Numbered from the stretch's first letter, positions 26,214 to 34,885 are shown. The stretch is DNA of 64,000 nucleotides from Desulfomonile tiedjei (GCA_016218715.1 JACRDG010000115.1:1-64000), one strand, 5' to 3'. The notes: generated by a model from the letters alone, not told the origin. Numbers and translations: made by a program.

Positions 26214-28193
26214 TCAGGATGAGGGAACCACTGCGCCGGTATCGGCACGTGCTCCTCGGACAAAGGCCAGTCGCCGCGGCTTGGTCGCGGCATCGCCATC
26301 AAGCATGGCCAGGACCCGGTCAATGATTCCGTCCGCTGTCAAACCCAGATCTGACAAGAGTTCCGCTCTAGTTCCGTGCTCGACGAAGGAATCAGGCACT
26401 CCCATGCGGCTCACTTTGACCCCTTCCAGGCCTTCTTCGGAGAAGAGTTCCAGGATGCAGCTCCCAAAACCACCCGCAAGGATCCCTTCTTCCACGGTAA
26501 TCACTTTGCAAGTGGCCAGAGCCTTCTTAACGATGAGTTCTCTGTCCAGCGGCTTGACGAAGCGGGCGTCGAGAACGCCAACGGAGATCCCTTGCTCGGC
26601 AAGCCTGCGGGCTGCCTCGACGGCCGGTGCCACCATAGAGCCAAGGGCGATGACCAGCAGATCCCTCCCCTCAACGAGCATTCGTGCTTGTCCCACGGGT
26701 ATGGGCACCGGTTCCTTCTTGAGAGGCACGCCCAATCCTCGCGCACGAGGATACCTGATGGCCACGGGCCCATCCAACGTCAGCGCCGTAGCCAACATGT
26801 CGGCCAGTTCGTCCTCGTCGGAAGGGGCCATGAACGTGAGATTCGGGATGTTCCTGGCAAACGCTATGTCGAAGACGCCATGATGCGTGGGACCGTCCTC
26901 CCCGACCACCCCTGCCCGGTCCATGGCCAGGACCACGGGAAACTGCTGCATGCACACGTCGTGGATGAGATGATCGTAGCCACGTTGCATGAAAGTGGAG
27001 TAGATCGCGACCACCGGCCGGTACCCCTCTGCCGCGAGGCCCGCAGCAAAGATGACGCCGTGCTGCTCAGCGATGCCGACGTCGAAGAACCTGGTCGGAT
27101 AGAGTCGCGCAAACTCAGCCAGGCCCGTGCCATACTCCATGGCTGCGGTGATGGCAACGACCTGAGGATCGTTCTGCGCCAATTTCACCATGGTCTTTCC
27201 AAAGACCGTCGTATACGAAGGAGGGGATTCATCCTTTTCAATGCGACCGGTTGACACGTCAAACGGCCCGACGCCATGGAATCGGCTCGGCTGTTGCTCT
27301 GCGAAGCAGTACCCTTTCCCCTTGCAGGTGACGGTGTGAATCAGGACCGGCCGACGGAAGCGCTTCACGTTGTTAAAGGTGTCTATGAGATGCTTTAACC
27401 GATGTCCGTCGATGGGGCCCACATAGGTGAAGCCGAGTTCCTCGAAGAGACGACCGGGCGTGATGAACCCTTTCAGAGCATCCTCGAACTGCTTGGCGAG
27501 CACATACATGGACCTGCCCATCACTCCGGGAATATTCTTGAGAATGGTCTTTATCTCATCTCGGAACCGCCTCACGATCTGGCCGGTCATGATCCGATTG
27601 AGATATGCTGCCATTGCTCCGACATTGGGAGAAATGGACATCTCGTTGTCGTTGAGTACGATGATGAGGTCCTTTTTCGCCACGCCCGCCTGATTGAGCC
27701 CCTCGTAGCATACCCCACAGGTAAGCGATCCGTCCCCTACCACCGCGATCACTTTGTGATCGTCTCCGTCGAAACAACGCGCCTGGGCCAGACCGGCTGC
27801 AACGCTGATTGCATTCCCCGCGTGCCCGACGTCAAACGAGTCGTACGGGCTCTCCCGTCGCTTCGGGAAACCCGATATACCGCCCTTGGTGCGCAGCGTG
27901 TGGAACGCGTCTTTCCGGTCGGTCAGGATTTTGTAGGTGTAGGCCTGATGCCCAACATCGAACACGATGCGATCTTGCGGCGGGGAAAAAACCTTGAGCA
28001 GAGCGAGCGTCACCTCCACCATGCCCAGACTCGACGCGAGGTGGCCCCCACGTTTGGAGACGGTGTCGATGATGACGCCGCGAACCTCGCCGGCCAGCGC
28101 CTGCAGTTCATCCAAAGACAACTCTTTGATGTCTTCCGGCGATTGGATACGCTTGAGAACGGATTCGTTTTGCTGGGTGGTCGTTTCTTCCAT
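26214..28193 (-). CDS. dxs: 1-deoxy-D-xylulose-5-phosphate synthase
   Basis: 659 residues. This TPP enzyme condenses pyruvate and glyceraldehyde 3-phosphate, the first step of the MEP isoprenoid pathway. Visible are SSLGMVEVTLALLKVF, FDVGHQAYTYKIL, the TPP motif GDGSLTCGVCYEGLNQAG with the metal-binding NDNEMSISPNVG, and in the second half the transketolase-type Glu region TAAMEYGTGLAEFA plus AEQHGVIFAAGLA. It starts 10 bp after ispA ends, the usual xseB-ispA-dxs order. Confidence 0.96.
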   Translation of the reverse strand: MEETTTQQNESVLKRIQSPEDIKELSLDELQALAGEVRGVIIDTVSKRGGHLASSLGMVEVTLALLKVFSPPQDRIVFDVGHQAYTYKILTDRKDAFHTLRTKGGISGFPKRRESPYDSFDVGHAGNAISVAAGLAQARCFDGDDHKVIAVVGDGSLTCGVCYEGLNQAGVAKKDLIIVLNDNEMSISPNVGAMAAYLNRIMTGQIVRRFRDEIKTILKNIPGVMGRSMYVLAKQFEDALKGFITPGRLFEELGFTYVGPIDGHRLKHLIDTFNNVKRFRRPVLIHTVTCKGKGYCFAEQQPSRFHGVGPFDVSTGRIEKDESPPSYTTVFGKTMVKLAQNDPQVVAITAAMEYGTGLAEFARLYPTRFFDVGIAEQHGVIFAAGLAAEGYRPVVAIYSTFMQRGYDHLIHDVCMQQFPVVLAMDRAGVVGEDGPTHHGVFDIAFARNIPNLTFMAPSDEDELADMLATALTLDGPVAIRYPRARGLGVPLKKEPVPIPVGQARMLVEGRDLLVIALGSMVAPAVEAARRLAEQGISVGVLDARFVKPLDRELIVKKALATCKVITVEEGILAGGFGSCILELFSEEGLEGVKVSRMGVPDSFVEHGTRAELLSDLGLTADGIIDRVLAMLDGDAATKPRRLAFVRGARADTGAVVPSS

Positions 28194-28203
28194 CGTACCG
28201 AGA

Positions 28204-29094
28204 TCAACTCATGCGGCTGCCAACATACTCACCGATCCGAGCCAGCGGCTCCGCGGTTTGTCCGAGTGGTTTGAGCGTTTCCAGAGCTGCTTCGAGCCTC
28301 CGACGCATCAATTCCTTTGCCTTTTCCTTGCCCAAGAGCCTGGGGAACGTGGCTTTGCCGCGGTCCTGGTCTTTTCTCACCGCTTTGCCCAGCTTGGCGG
28401 CATCTCCTTCCAGATCCAGCAAGTCATCCCGGATCTGGAAAACCGTTCCAAGTAGCTCACCGAAAGTCCCCAGAATCTCAATCTGTTCGCGGGTGCCTCC
28501 GGCGAGCGTAGCGCCGCAAGTCAAAGATGCCCTGATCAAAGCAGCGGTCTTGTTCTGTACGATAAACTCAACCGTCGCTTCGTCCACCGCCTTCCCTTCA
28601 CAGGAGATGTCCGCGACCTGGCCTGCGATCAACTTCGCGGGGCCGGATGCCGCGGCCAGCTCTCCGACCACTTTCAAGAGCCTATCGGGGCGATACACTC
28701 GTTCGGCTCCTGGGGAACTGAGGACGGAGAACGCAAAACTCAAAAGTGCGTCCCCTGCTAGAATCGCCAGGGCTTCGCCGAAGACCTTGTGGGAGGTCGG
28801 CTTTCCTCGCCTTACGTCGTCGTTGTCCATGGCCGGCAGGTCATCATGGATCAGAGAGTACGTATGGACGCATTCGAGCGCCACTGCCAGAGGCAAAACA
28901 CTCTCGGGCTTCGCCCCGACCACTTCCGCCGCGGACATGGCCAGAATAGGGCGGATTCTCTTGCCGCCCGCAAAGACGCTGTACCTCATGGCCTCGTTCA
29001 GGACCGTGGCGTCATTATCGTCCCTAGGCAGCATATCGTCAAGGGCCTTGTCCACCAGTTCGCGGCGGTAGGTAAGGTATTCGTCGAGGTTCAC
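28204..29094 (-). CDS. ispA: Polyprenyl (farnesyl/geranyl) diphosphate synthase
   Basis: 296 residues from GTG 29092-29094. Trans-isoprenyl diphosphate synthase motifs are present: the first Asp-rich motif in HDDLPAMDNDDVRRGKPTSH, and the second, IRDDLLDLEGD. It elongates DMAPP with IPP to C15 or C20 products. The longer frame from 29148 would overlap xseB by 44 bp and adds a non-conserved basic stretch, so the GTG is preferred; it lies 10 bp after the xseB stop. Confidence 0.94.
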   Translation of the reverse strand: MNLDEYLTYRRELVDKALDDMLPRDDNDATVLNEAMRYSVFAGGKRIRPILAMSAAEVVGAKPESVLPLAVALECVHTYSLIHDDLPAMDNDDVRRGKPTSHKVFGEALAILAGDALLSFAFSVLSSPGAERVYRPDRLLKVVGELAAASGPAKLIAGQVADISCEGKAVDEATVEFIVQNKTAALIRASLTCGATLAGGTREQIEILGTFGELLGTVFQIRDDLLDLEGDAAKLGKAVRKDQDRGKATFPRLLGKEKAKELMRRRLEAALETLKPLGQTAEPLARIGEYVGSRMS

Positions 29095-29104
29095 AATCCC
29101 GCCC

Positions 29105-29347
29105 CTACTCGTCCGCCCGGGTGAAAGGGACCTTTTCCATCGTGGCAAGCAGCTCTTCCACGCGGCCTTCCGAGCGGTTCAACATGTCGAAGAGCCGGCG
29201 TGAAAGCTGGATTCCTTCCTCAAACAATTTCAGGCTCTCATCCAGGCCGAGCCCCCCTTGTTCCATCTTTTCGACTATTGCACGCAGCCGTTCCAGGTGC
29301 TGGTCGAAATGTTCGACACTCTCTTCGTATTCTTTGGGCTTTTTCAT
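29105..29347 (-). CDS. xseB: Exodeoxyribonuclease VII small subunit
   Basis: 80 residues from ATG 29345-29347, the usual size. The family core is clear: FDQHLERLRAIVEKMEQGGL, then GLDESLKLFEEGIQLSRRL. XseB binds the XseA nuclease; xseA is not in this window. A longer start at 29380 lacks a ribosome site. First gene of the xseB-ispA-dxs unit. Confidence 0.93.
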   Translation of the reverse strand: MKKPKEYEESVEHFDQHLERLRAIVEKMEQGGLGLDESLKLFEEGIQLSRRLFDMLNRSEGRVEELLATMEKVPFTRADE

Positions 29348-29426
29348 GGTGCAGGCGAAGCCTCTGGCCTCTCTCCTCATGAATGGGAATCGCTGCGTGC
29401 AATATCACGCGGTCATGTCGGCGGAA

Positions 29427-29999
29427 CTATTTGGCGGCACCCTCGTGCGGGATCAGCTCGCTCAGCTCTCTTTTTGCCGCGGCGTTGCTGGGATCGGCCT
29501 TCACAGCCTTGCGAAAGCAGACGATGGCCTCCCGGTTTCTCAGAAAAAACTTCTTCAGGACGTACCCTTCGAGATAATACCCCTCTCCGAGTTTCTGCGG
29601 CAAGACATCCCGAAGCATTTCTCTCAGCTTGTTTGCAGCACGAATATCCTTGAGCGCGGTCTTGACGTACTGGGCGGGAAAGCCCTGGTGCAAACGTCCT
29701 TTGATCTTGGTTTCCGCGATCGCGAACAGCGTATCGCCGTAAAGACCCGTCTCAGCGGCCTGCGCGGCTTCGAGAGTCAGCCGGGCCTCTTCCATGAGGT
29801 CGAGAGCTTCCAGATAGTTGGTCTTGTCGGAGAGTTCCTGACCTACCCTCAACAGCTTTTCGGCCTGGACGACCCCCATGTCCGCGGCGTGGGCCACTGG
29901 CAGGCAGGTCCCTAGAGCCAGGACCCAGCCCAGCCAAAGCCCGGTGAGGCACCATCGCCAGCGCGAAAGGAACGCCAGTGCGGTCAACAATTTCCACAT
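29427..29999 (-). CDS. Exported TPR-like protein
   Basis: About 190 residues from ATG 29997-29999. Residues 1-38 form a long signal peptide or anchor (LTGLWLGWVLALGTCLPVAH before ADMG). The mature part is helical with TPR-like segments (TNYLEALDLMEEARLTLEAA, and NREAIVCFRKAVKADPSNAA at the C terminus). The frame is open upstream to 30191, but that would run into the preceding gene's coding end. The start is uncertain because no strong ribosome site is seen. It follows the VWA/OmpA gene and may share its transcript. Confidence 0.7.
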   Translation of the reverse strand: MWKLLTALAFLSRWRWCLTGLWLGWVLALGTCLPVAHAADMGVVQAEKLLRVGQELSDKTNYLEALDLMEEARLTLEAAQAAETGLYGDTLFAIAETKIKGRLHQGFPAQYVKTALKDIRAANKLREMLRDVLPQKLGEGYYLEGYVLKKFFLRNREAIVCFRKAVKADPSNAAAKRELSELIPHEGAAK

Positions 30000-30144
30000 C
30001 ACGTCCACGGTTCCCCGTGAAGGCCGTGACCAAAACACCCGCATGGGACGCTCTACCACGTCCTGGGGCCGGCTCCCCCGCAGGATCGTACCTCGCTGAG
30101 CTCTGTGCCCTGCTCCCTGGTGCGTTTGCCCACGGGCCGGCATG

Positions 30145-31188
30145 TCAGTGAGAAATCTCGAATTCCACCGCCCTACCCGGCTTGCCTGCAACAGCGCCGT
30201 GCGCGGCCACCGACAGGCGCGACGCCGGGATTCGGAAGGCTGTCATGAGCTGCTGGGCTACTGCCTCGGCTCTTCTCTTTGACATTTTCAGGTTTTGCTT
30301 GAGGGTCCCCTTGTCATCCGAGTACCCGTGCAGAACCACTCGAGCCGCGGGAATTGATGTCAGCAACTCACCCGCAGCCTGCAAATTCGCCGTGTTCGCC
30401 GCATCGGCCTGTGGGTCGCCTGACCTCACGGAAACACTGTTTCGATCGAAAACAATGGGACCAAGGCTCGTGGCCCGAGGCTGATCGCGCCCGGGAATGG
30501 GGACCGATGCCGGACAGGGACGGACCAGGTGCTGCTTCATCCAGGCGTGCCACACGGCCGGGCTGTTCATCTGATCGAGCGACGTATACGTTCCTCGACC
30601 TTTCGCTGCTATCCCCTTGAGGAAAAAGGTGCCGTCTTGGCTGGTGCCGACCTGAAAGGTGTGGATCTCCAGGTCGGGATTGTTGGCGCACAACTGTTCC
30701 GCGATCTTGATCGGGTCTGCATTGCAGGTTTCGTTTCCGCTCCCCACCACGAGGATGGCAGTCTTGCCCGTCTCTCCGGCGGCGTCATCTCCTGCAGCTC
30801 TCAGCCCTGCCGCAAGCGAACTCACCCCGTAGGAGACCGACTTGGGAAAACAGTTCTGAAACTTCTCCGGGTCCCAAGGTTGCAGGGACATGATGCTCTC
30901 CGTATTCTGGCATCCCAGTCCCACTTTCAACCCGTAGTGCCGCACGCCTACGTTGAAGAAACCGTCCGCGGTCACCGGCAAGGCCTGCTGAAAGTAGTCC
31001 ATTTGCGTCAGCAGATTTTCGTACCGGTTTTTCTCCTTCATGAAGCCAGAAGCGTCGAAGAGGATGAGAACGTTGGGTACCCTCTTGCAGTCATCGGCCC
31101 GGGCAGTTCCGGCCGACCACAAAAGAGCGATCATCGCCAGACCGGCCACCAACTGCCATCTCGTTCGACCTCGACCGATGGGTCCCAT
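30145..31188 (-). CDS. Exported von Willebrand-type/OmpA domain protein
   Basis: 347 residues. The signal peptide is GLAMIALLWSAGTARA (cleavage before DDCKR). A VWA-like domain with a partial MIDAS (ILFDASGFMKEKN, where the canonical site is DxSxS; here Asp-x-Ser-x-Phe) spans about 37-230. It is followed by an OmpA C-terminal domain (about 235-347, VVLHGYSDDKGTLKQNLKMS, RRAEAVAQQLMTAF) that binds peptidoglycan. The ATG has GGAGG 6 nt upstream. Probably a periplasmic or outer-membrane-attached adhesion or cell-wall protein. Metal binding by the VWA part is doubtful. Confidence 0.85.
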   Translation of the reverse strand: MGPIGRGRTRWQLVAGLAMIALLWSAGTARADDCKRVPNVLILFDASGFMKEKNRYENLLTQMDYFQQALPVTADGFFNVGVRHYGLKVGLGCQNTESIMSLQPWDPEKFQNCFPKSVSYGVSSLAAGLRAAGDDAAGETGKTAILVVGSGNETCNADPIKIAEQLCANNPDLEIHTFQVGTSQDGTFFLKGIAAKGRGTYTSLDQMNSPAVWHAWMKQHLVRPCPASVPIPGRDQPRATSLGPIVFDRNSVSVRSGDPQADAANTANLQAAGELLTSIPAARVVLHGYSDDKGTLKQNLKMSKRRAEAVAQQLMTAFRIPASRLSVAAHGAVAGKPGRAVEFEISH

Positions 31189-31401
31189 TCATTTCCTCCA
31201 TTCGCGGTATGTCCCCAATGAAGGGCGCGCTACCCCTTCAATCTCGGAGGAATTAGCAGAGCATAGGAATAATGTCAAGAATTGTACCTGCCTATGGCTC
31301 TCTTGCCATGGCTCCGGAACCCTCCGCACCCGTGTTACCACCTTGGTGTTTCATCGGCCGCGACGCGGTTACGAAGTGGGTCTGCCTGGGCTAAGTCGCA
31401 C

Positions 31402-31429
31402 TTGACAATCCGCCTCGGGGCACTATCCT
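31402..31429 (+). promoter_or_regulatory. Promoter of the DUF2752 gene
   Basis: TTGACA at 31402-31407, 16 bp spacer, TATCCT at 31424-31429. The expected start of transcription, 7 nt after the -10, coincides with the A of ATG 31436. Confidence 0.55.
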
Positions 31430-31435
31430 GACCCC

Positions 31436-31891
31436 ATGGCCTCACACGACCCCGGACAATCCCGGACGGAGCACCTGCTGATACTCGCTCTGGCGGTTGT
31501 GGCAATCACGGGTTCGTTTGTCATGCAATCGTCCGAACGCGGTGGGCTGGAATTCCCGCTGCCGTGTGCAGGCAAGTGTGTTGCTCTCCCTGAAACGTGC
31601 TTGAGCCGTACGGTTTTCGGAGTTTCGTGTCCCGGCTGCGGCCTCACCAGGAGCTTCGTAGCGCTGTCAGCGGGCAACGGCGCGGAGGCGATGCGACTCA
31701 ACCTCATGGGGCCGATATTGTACGTTCTGTGCTGGCTTCAAATACCCTACCGCGTCGCGGAGTACTTTACCTTGGGTAGGTCCATTCCGCTGTGGAACCG
31801 TGTCAGAGGGGTCCTCTCTTACACGATGTGGGTCGTGCTGGTCGGTCTCGTCGCCACATGGCTAGCCCGGCTCTGTCTTGCGTGGGTCTAA
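31436..31891 (+). CDS. DUF2752 membrane protein
   Basis: 151 residues. The DUF2752 signature is visible as FGVSCPGCGLTRSFVALSAG near residues 60-80. Three hydrophobic helices lie at about 14-30, 92-110 and 125-148. Function of the family is unknown; it is small, integral to the membrane, with a CPGCG motif that could bind metal. There is no ribosome-binding site before the ATG, and a promoter is placed so that the transcript could be leaderless. Confidence 0.85.
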   Translation: MASHDPGQSRTEHLLILALAVVAITGSFVMQSSERGGLEFPLPCAGKCVALPETCLSRTVFGVSCPGCGLTRSFVALSAGNGAEAMRLNLMGPILYVLCWLQIPYRVAEYFTLGRSIPLWNRVRGVLSYTMWVVLVGLVATWLARLCLAWV

Positions 31892-31909
31892 GTACAGGGT
31901 TTCGCAAAT

Positions 31910-31971
31910 ACGGTGTAGCTCATGGGCCAGCTCTTGGCTCTTCAGCGGGGCCGGCATCTTGCCGGTCCATT
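31910..31971 (+). repeat. Dispersed intergenic repeat, copy A
   Basis: Shares most positions with 33301-33364 (common cores include CTTGCCGGT, GGCTNTTCAGNGGGGCC and the flank ACGGTGT). It ends in the hairpin CCGGC-ATCTT-GCCGG. The two copies are direct repeats on either side of the alpha/beta-hydrolase gene. Confidence 0.65.
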
Positions 31972-31978
31972 AAGAAAT

Positions 31979-31997
31979 GACAGGCGAGACGCCTGTC
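31979..31997 (+). repeat. REP-like hairpin
   Basis: Perfect 7-bp stem GACAGGC/GCCTGTC with loop GAGAC, next to repeat copy A. The pair of hairpin modules resembles dispersed palindromes common in this group of genomes. It also creates a spurious reading-frame extension upstream of the hydrolase. Confidence 0.6.
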
Positions 31998-32090
31998 CCA
32001 CCGAACAGCCAGCGAGGTCACGGCGATAGACGGAAACCGGGACCTACAGGAACGGACGCCTCATTCAAGAAACCGAGTGCCAGGGGAGTC

Positions 32091-33194
32091 ATGATGCTCG
32101 ATACCGCGCTCAATATCCTGTTCACGCTCGTCATTGTTGCTGCCGCGCTGGCCGGCTGCGCCAACTTCTGGCAATGGTTCTACGCCGCACCGACCGGGCA
32201 GGACGAAACTGTGTTCTTCCGAACCGAGGATGGATGGCGACTTGCTTTCCACCACTACAGACCGGCCGGGGAAATCAAGGGGCTTCCCGTCATCCTGTGC
32301 CACGGTTTGAGCGCCAACCGGTACGTCTTCGATCTTCCCGATGCCCCCTCCCTGGCCCGCTTTCTCAGGGGCCGGGGACGGGACGTCTGGGCGGTGGAAC
32401 TGCGTGGTTCGGGAATGAGCGATTGCCCGGGTTTGAGAGCTTCAGACGTCCCCTATTCCTGGCACTTCGAAGATCACCTGCTCCGGGACGTCCCTGCCGC
32501 AATCCGATGTGTCCTGGAACGGACCGGTGCCAGCGCGGTACACTGGGTCGGTCACAGCATGGGCGGCATGCTGATCCTGGCTCATCTGGCTTCGCACCCT
32601 CAGTCGCCGATCGCCTCCGCAGTAGCGGTCGGCTCTCCGATCGACTTCGCGCAGATGGGTTCACCGTTGGTGGTGGGTCTCTTGAAGATCAAGAAGCTCG
32701 TGGCATTCCTGACCATATTTCCCGTGCCGTTCCTCGGGAAAACCTTTGCGCCGCTGGCTTATCAGTTGCCGGGAGTTCTCCTCGGCCTGTTTCACAAGTC
32801 GAACCTGCAACCCGCTGTCGCGCGACGCATCCTGGCCCTCGCTTCGCAGATTGTCAGTCCCAGCACATTGTGGTTGGATTTCGGAAGATTCGTTGAAAAC
32901 AGGCAGTTTGGGCTTTCTTGCGAGCGATCTTACCTGGAAGGACTGGACGCTTCCACGGTGCCCATTCTCGTTACTGCGGGATCGAAAGACCTCATTGCGC
33001 CACCGGCCGCGGTGCTCCCGTCAGACGAGTTCACCGAGAACGGCGAGCGGCGGGCCTGCGTCACCTTTGGCAGAGGATTCGCGTGTGGAGAAGACTACGG
33101 CCATTTGGATCTGCTCGTAGGGACCCGGGTCGAAGCGGAAGTCTATCCCCGAATCCTCGCCTGGATTACTGAACATGAGTCGGCAGCGTCCTGA
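32091..33194 (+). CDS. Alpha/beta-hydrolase with N-terminal membrane anchor
   Basis: About 367 residues from ATG 32091 (or 32094), with AGGGGAG just upstream. The frame is open from 31977, but that stretch is repeat DNA. A hydrophobic helix at residues 3-25 (LNILFTLVIVAAALAGC) may anchor the protein or act as a signal peptide. The hydrolase core has VILCHGLSANRYVFD (HG oxyanion), the nucleophile elbow VHWVGHSMGGMLIL with Ser in GHSMG, and a late Asp/His pair (GSKDLIAPP, then EDYGHLDLL). This is lipase/esterase-like; the substrate is unknown. The gene is bracketed by direct repeats. Confidence 0.87.
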   Translation: MMLDTALNILFTLVIVAAALAGCANFWQWFYAAPTGQDETVFFRTEDGWRLAFHHYRPAGEIKGLPVILCHGLSANRYVFDLPDAPSLARFLRGRGRDVWAVELRGSGMSDCPGLRASDVPYSWHFEDHLLRDVPAAIRCVLERTGASAVHWVGHSMGGMLILAHLASHPQSPIASAVAVGSPIDFAQMGSPLVVGLLKIKKLVAFLTIFPVPFLGKTFAPLAYQLPGVLLGLFHKSNLQPAVARRILALASQIVSPSTLWLDFGRFVENRQFGLSCERSYLEGLDASTVPILVTAGSKDLIAPPAAVLPSDEFTENGERRACVTFGRGFACGEDYGHLDLLVGTRVEAEVYPRILAWITEHESAAS

Positions 33195-33300
33195 CGGGGG
33201 CTCGCGCCGCGGAGCATGAAAGCGAGCTGCATCTCACGGGTCTGTACGTGAGCCGAACCGCACGGGCGAAACCGAGCGTTAACCGCTCCATTGCATAACA

Positions 33301-33364
33301 ACGGTGTCACCCATGGGATCGCTGTTCCTGGCTGTTCAGTGGGGCCCGCATCTTGCCGGTCATT
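33301..33364 (+). repeat. Dispersed intergenic repeat, copy B
   Basis: Direct-repeat partner of 31910-31971 with about one mismatch in five and one short indel by eye. One arm of its terminal hairpin is changed (CCCGC-ATCTT-GCCGG). Confidence 0.6.
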
Positions 33365-33394
33365 CTTCCGGAGCCAGTCCCCTCCATCGGCAGC

Positions 33395-33413
33395 GGCCGG
33401 CTGGATGCCGGCC
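33395..33413 (+). repeat. REP-like hairpin
   Basis: Perfect 7-bp stem GGCCGGC/GCCGGCC with loop TGGAT, 30 bp after repeat copy B. Same module type as the hairpins near 31951 and 31979. Confidence 0.55.
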
Positions 33414-33471
33414 CCGCTACATAGTCCAGGACAGAGATTCCGGATAGGACACCACCTTCTCCAAACGAACG

Positions 33472-33753
33472 CTACGGCACAGGCACCGGAAATCCGAAAG
33501 GCCCGGCCACCGGCTGCCACACCGGCGGCAAATCAGGGAACTGATCCGCAAAGGCCCCGTATATGGGACACGGGAGATAGAAGCATCGCGAAATCTGAGG
33601 AAAAACTTGATCGAAGTTGTACGGTGGAACAGGCTCGGCCGCTGGAGCATTCCACGGCAGATAGGGATTGAGCGTGTGACAAGGAGCAGCCGTCGGCATC
33701 ACGATCGCCGTAAGGACCACCACGGACAGTGCCAACAAGGACCACGTTTTCAT
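33472..33753 (-). CDS. Small secreted proline-rich protein
   Basis: 93 residues from ATG 33751-33753 (GGAG 10 nt upstream). Signal peptide MKTWSLLALSVVVLTAIVMP with cleavage near TAAPC. The mature protein of about 70 residues is rich in Pro, Phe, Tyr and Trp (NPYLPWNAPAAEPVPPYNFD), has three Cys and ends PVPVP. It has its own well-formed promoter 30 bp upstream in an A+T-rich patch. No family recognised; could be a cell-surface or lipid-modified small protein (no clear lipobox). Confidence 0.65.
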   Translation of the reverse strand: MKTWSLLALSVVVLTAIVMPTAAPCHTLNPYLPWNAPAAEPVPPYNFDQVFPQISRCFYLPCPIYGAFADQFPDLPPVWQPVAGPFGFPVPVP

Positions 33754-33782
33754 GGGGCGATTTCTCCAGAGGGATTTGGATA

Positions 33783-33811
33783 ACGATATCAAATATCATT
33801 TATAATGTCAA
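33783..33811 (-). promoter_or_regulatory. Promoter of the small secreted protein gene
   Basis: Minus strand: TTGACA (33811-33806), 17 bp spacer, TATCGT (33788-33783). The -10 overlaps an imperfect palindrome, GATATCAAATATC (33785-33797). Surroundings 33780-33870 are very A+T-rich. Confidence 0.55.
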
Positions 33812-34044
33812 TATGTTTTGATTTTTCAATTATACTTCCCTTGATAAATTTAGAGAAACAACTTTAGATAATGCGGCGATCCCGGAACTCGGCCGTGCTG
33901 GTCCTCGTCGGCCCATTCGATCGCGCGTGCCCATGGCGTGCATCAAGAAGTCTACCTATAATGGTACAAGGAGCTGTTGCCGCGGATGGGTGGTCGCAGC
34001 CGAGGGAAGCCTGCTCCGTGGAGGCCGCGCGATCAAGTTTTTGC

Positions 34045-34072
34045 TTGACTTGCGTGTCCAGCAGGCTATATT
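34045..34072 (+). promoter_or_regulatory. Promoter of the yceD-rpmF-fab cluster
   Basis: TTGACT at 34045-34050, 16 bp spacer, TATATT at 34067-34072; start expected near 34079, giving a leader of about 34 nt to the yceD ATG. Confidence 0.6.
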
Positions 34073-34112
34073 CTTTGAGTTTACACTTGAACGAGAATTA
34101 CATGATCGTACC

Positions 34113-34658
34113 ATGAAAATTCGATTCGAAGACATACCCGCAGACGGTTTGCAATTGAACTTTTTCGGAGACGAGGACATACTGCCGGTGTCTCTGTGCG
34201 GCCCCGTCGTCCCGGGTGGTCCTCAGATAGGTCGGCGAATTACGGGACGGCTCGATATTGTGCCCGACGGAAAGAAGGTTCTCGTGACCGGCGCACTGAG
34301 CGGCCGTTTGCGCCTGCAATGTGCCCGATGCCTCGCGGATTTTTCCGCTGACACGAATATCGAGGTAGACTTGGTTGTTTCCTCCGGCGACCTTGCAGAC
34401 GAATTCAAGGTCACCGCCGAGGAACTCGACGACAACGCCGTGATCGTCGAGGGGGCTGCGCTGGATACGGATGAAATCATCGCGCAGGAGTTCTTGCTCG
34501 CAGCTCCGATGAAGCCGTTATGCGACGAGAATTGCCCTGGCCTTTGCCCGCGGTGCGGCCAGTTGAAAGGCTCCCCCGCATGCACGTGTGGGGCCGAGGA
34601 AGCAACAGACCCCAGGTGGGCGGTTCTGGCTCGCCTGAAGGATGAAGTGGCGCCATGA
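34113..34658 (+). CDS. yceD: YceD/DUF177 family protein
   Basis: 181 residues from ATG 34113. YceD proteins precede rpmF in most bacteria and act in 23S rRNA accumulation and ribosome assembly. The family core LRLQCARCLADFSADTNIEV is at about residues 67-87. The tail carries a zinc-type cluster, CDENCPGLCPRCGQLKGSPA followed by CTCG. The frame is open upstream to 33927 but the promoter at 34045-34072 lies inside that stretch, which supports the later start. Position before rpmF confirms the call. Confidence 0.9.
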   Translation: MKIRFEDIPADGLQLNFFGDEDILPVSLCGPVVPGGPQIGRRITGRLDIVPDGKKVLVTGALSGRLRLQCARCLADFSADTNIEVDLVVSSGDLADEFKVTAEELDDNAVIVEGAALDTDEIIAQEFLLAAPMKPLCDENCPGLCPRCGQLKGSPACTCGAEEATDPRWAVLARLKDEVAP

Positions 34659-34885
34659 CCCTTACGGTCGGGGCGATGCCGGTTGTTTTCTCGTGGGAAC
34701 CGGGCCGCAGGTTCACGTCCCACGGCGCTTGCGATTGTGCCGGAGCAGGAGTGACTTGCGTTCTCGTTGGTCGGCCTCGCGCAGCGCATGCGTCGCGCAG
34801 GCTCGGCTCCGCACGCGTAGGAGAGAGAATTTTCCGTTCGTTCAGAACGTGAGACTCATAGAGATCTATGGAAAAAGGATGAGAA

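Noticed and set aside
31977-32090. N-terminal extension of the alpha/beta-hydrolase (MTGETPVPP...)
   Set aside because: The extension is translated from the GACAGGC...GCCTGTC repeat hairpin; a good ribosome site supports ATG 32091.
34655-34852. 65-codon frame overlapping the yceD stop by ATGA
   Set aside because: The overlap looks like coupling, but codon bias and composition are not gene-like and rpmF follows normally; left as noncoding.
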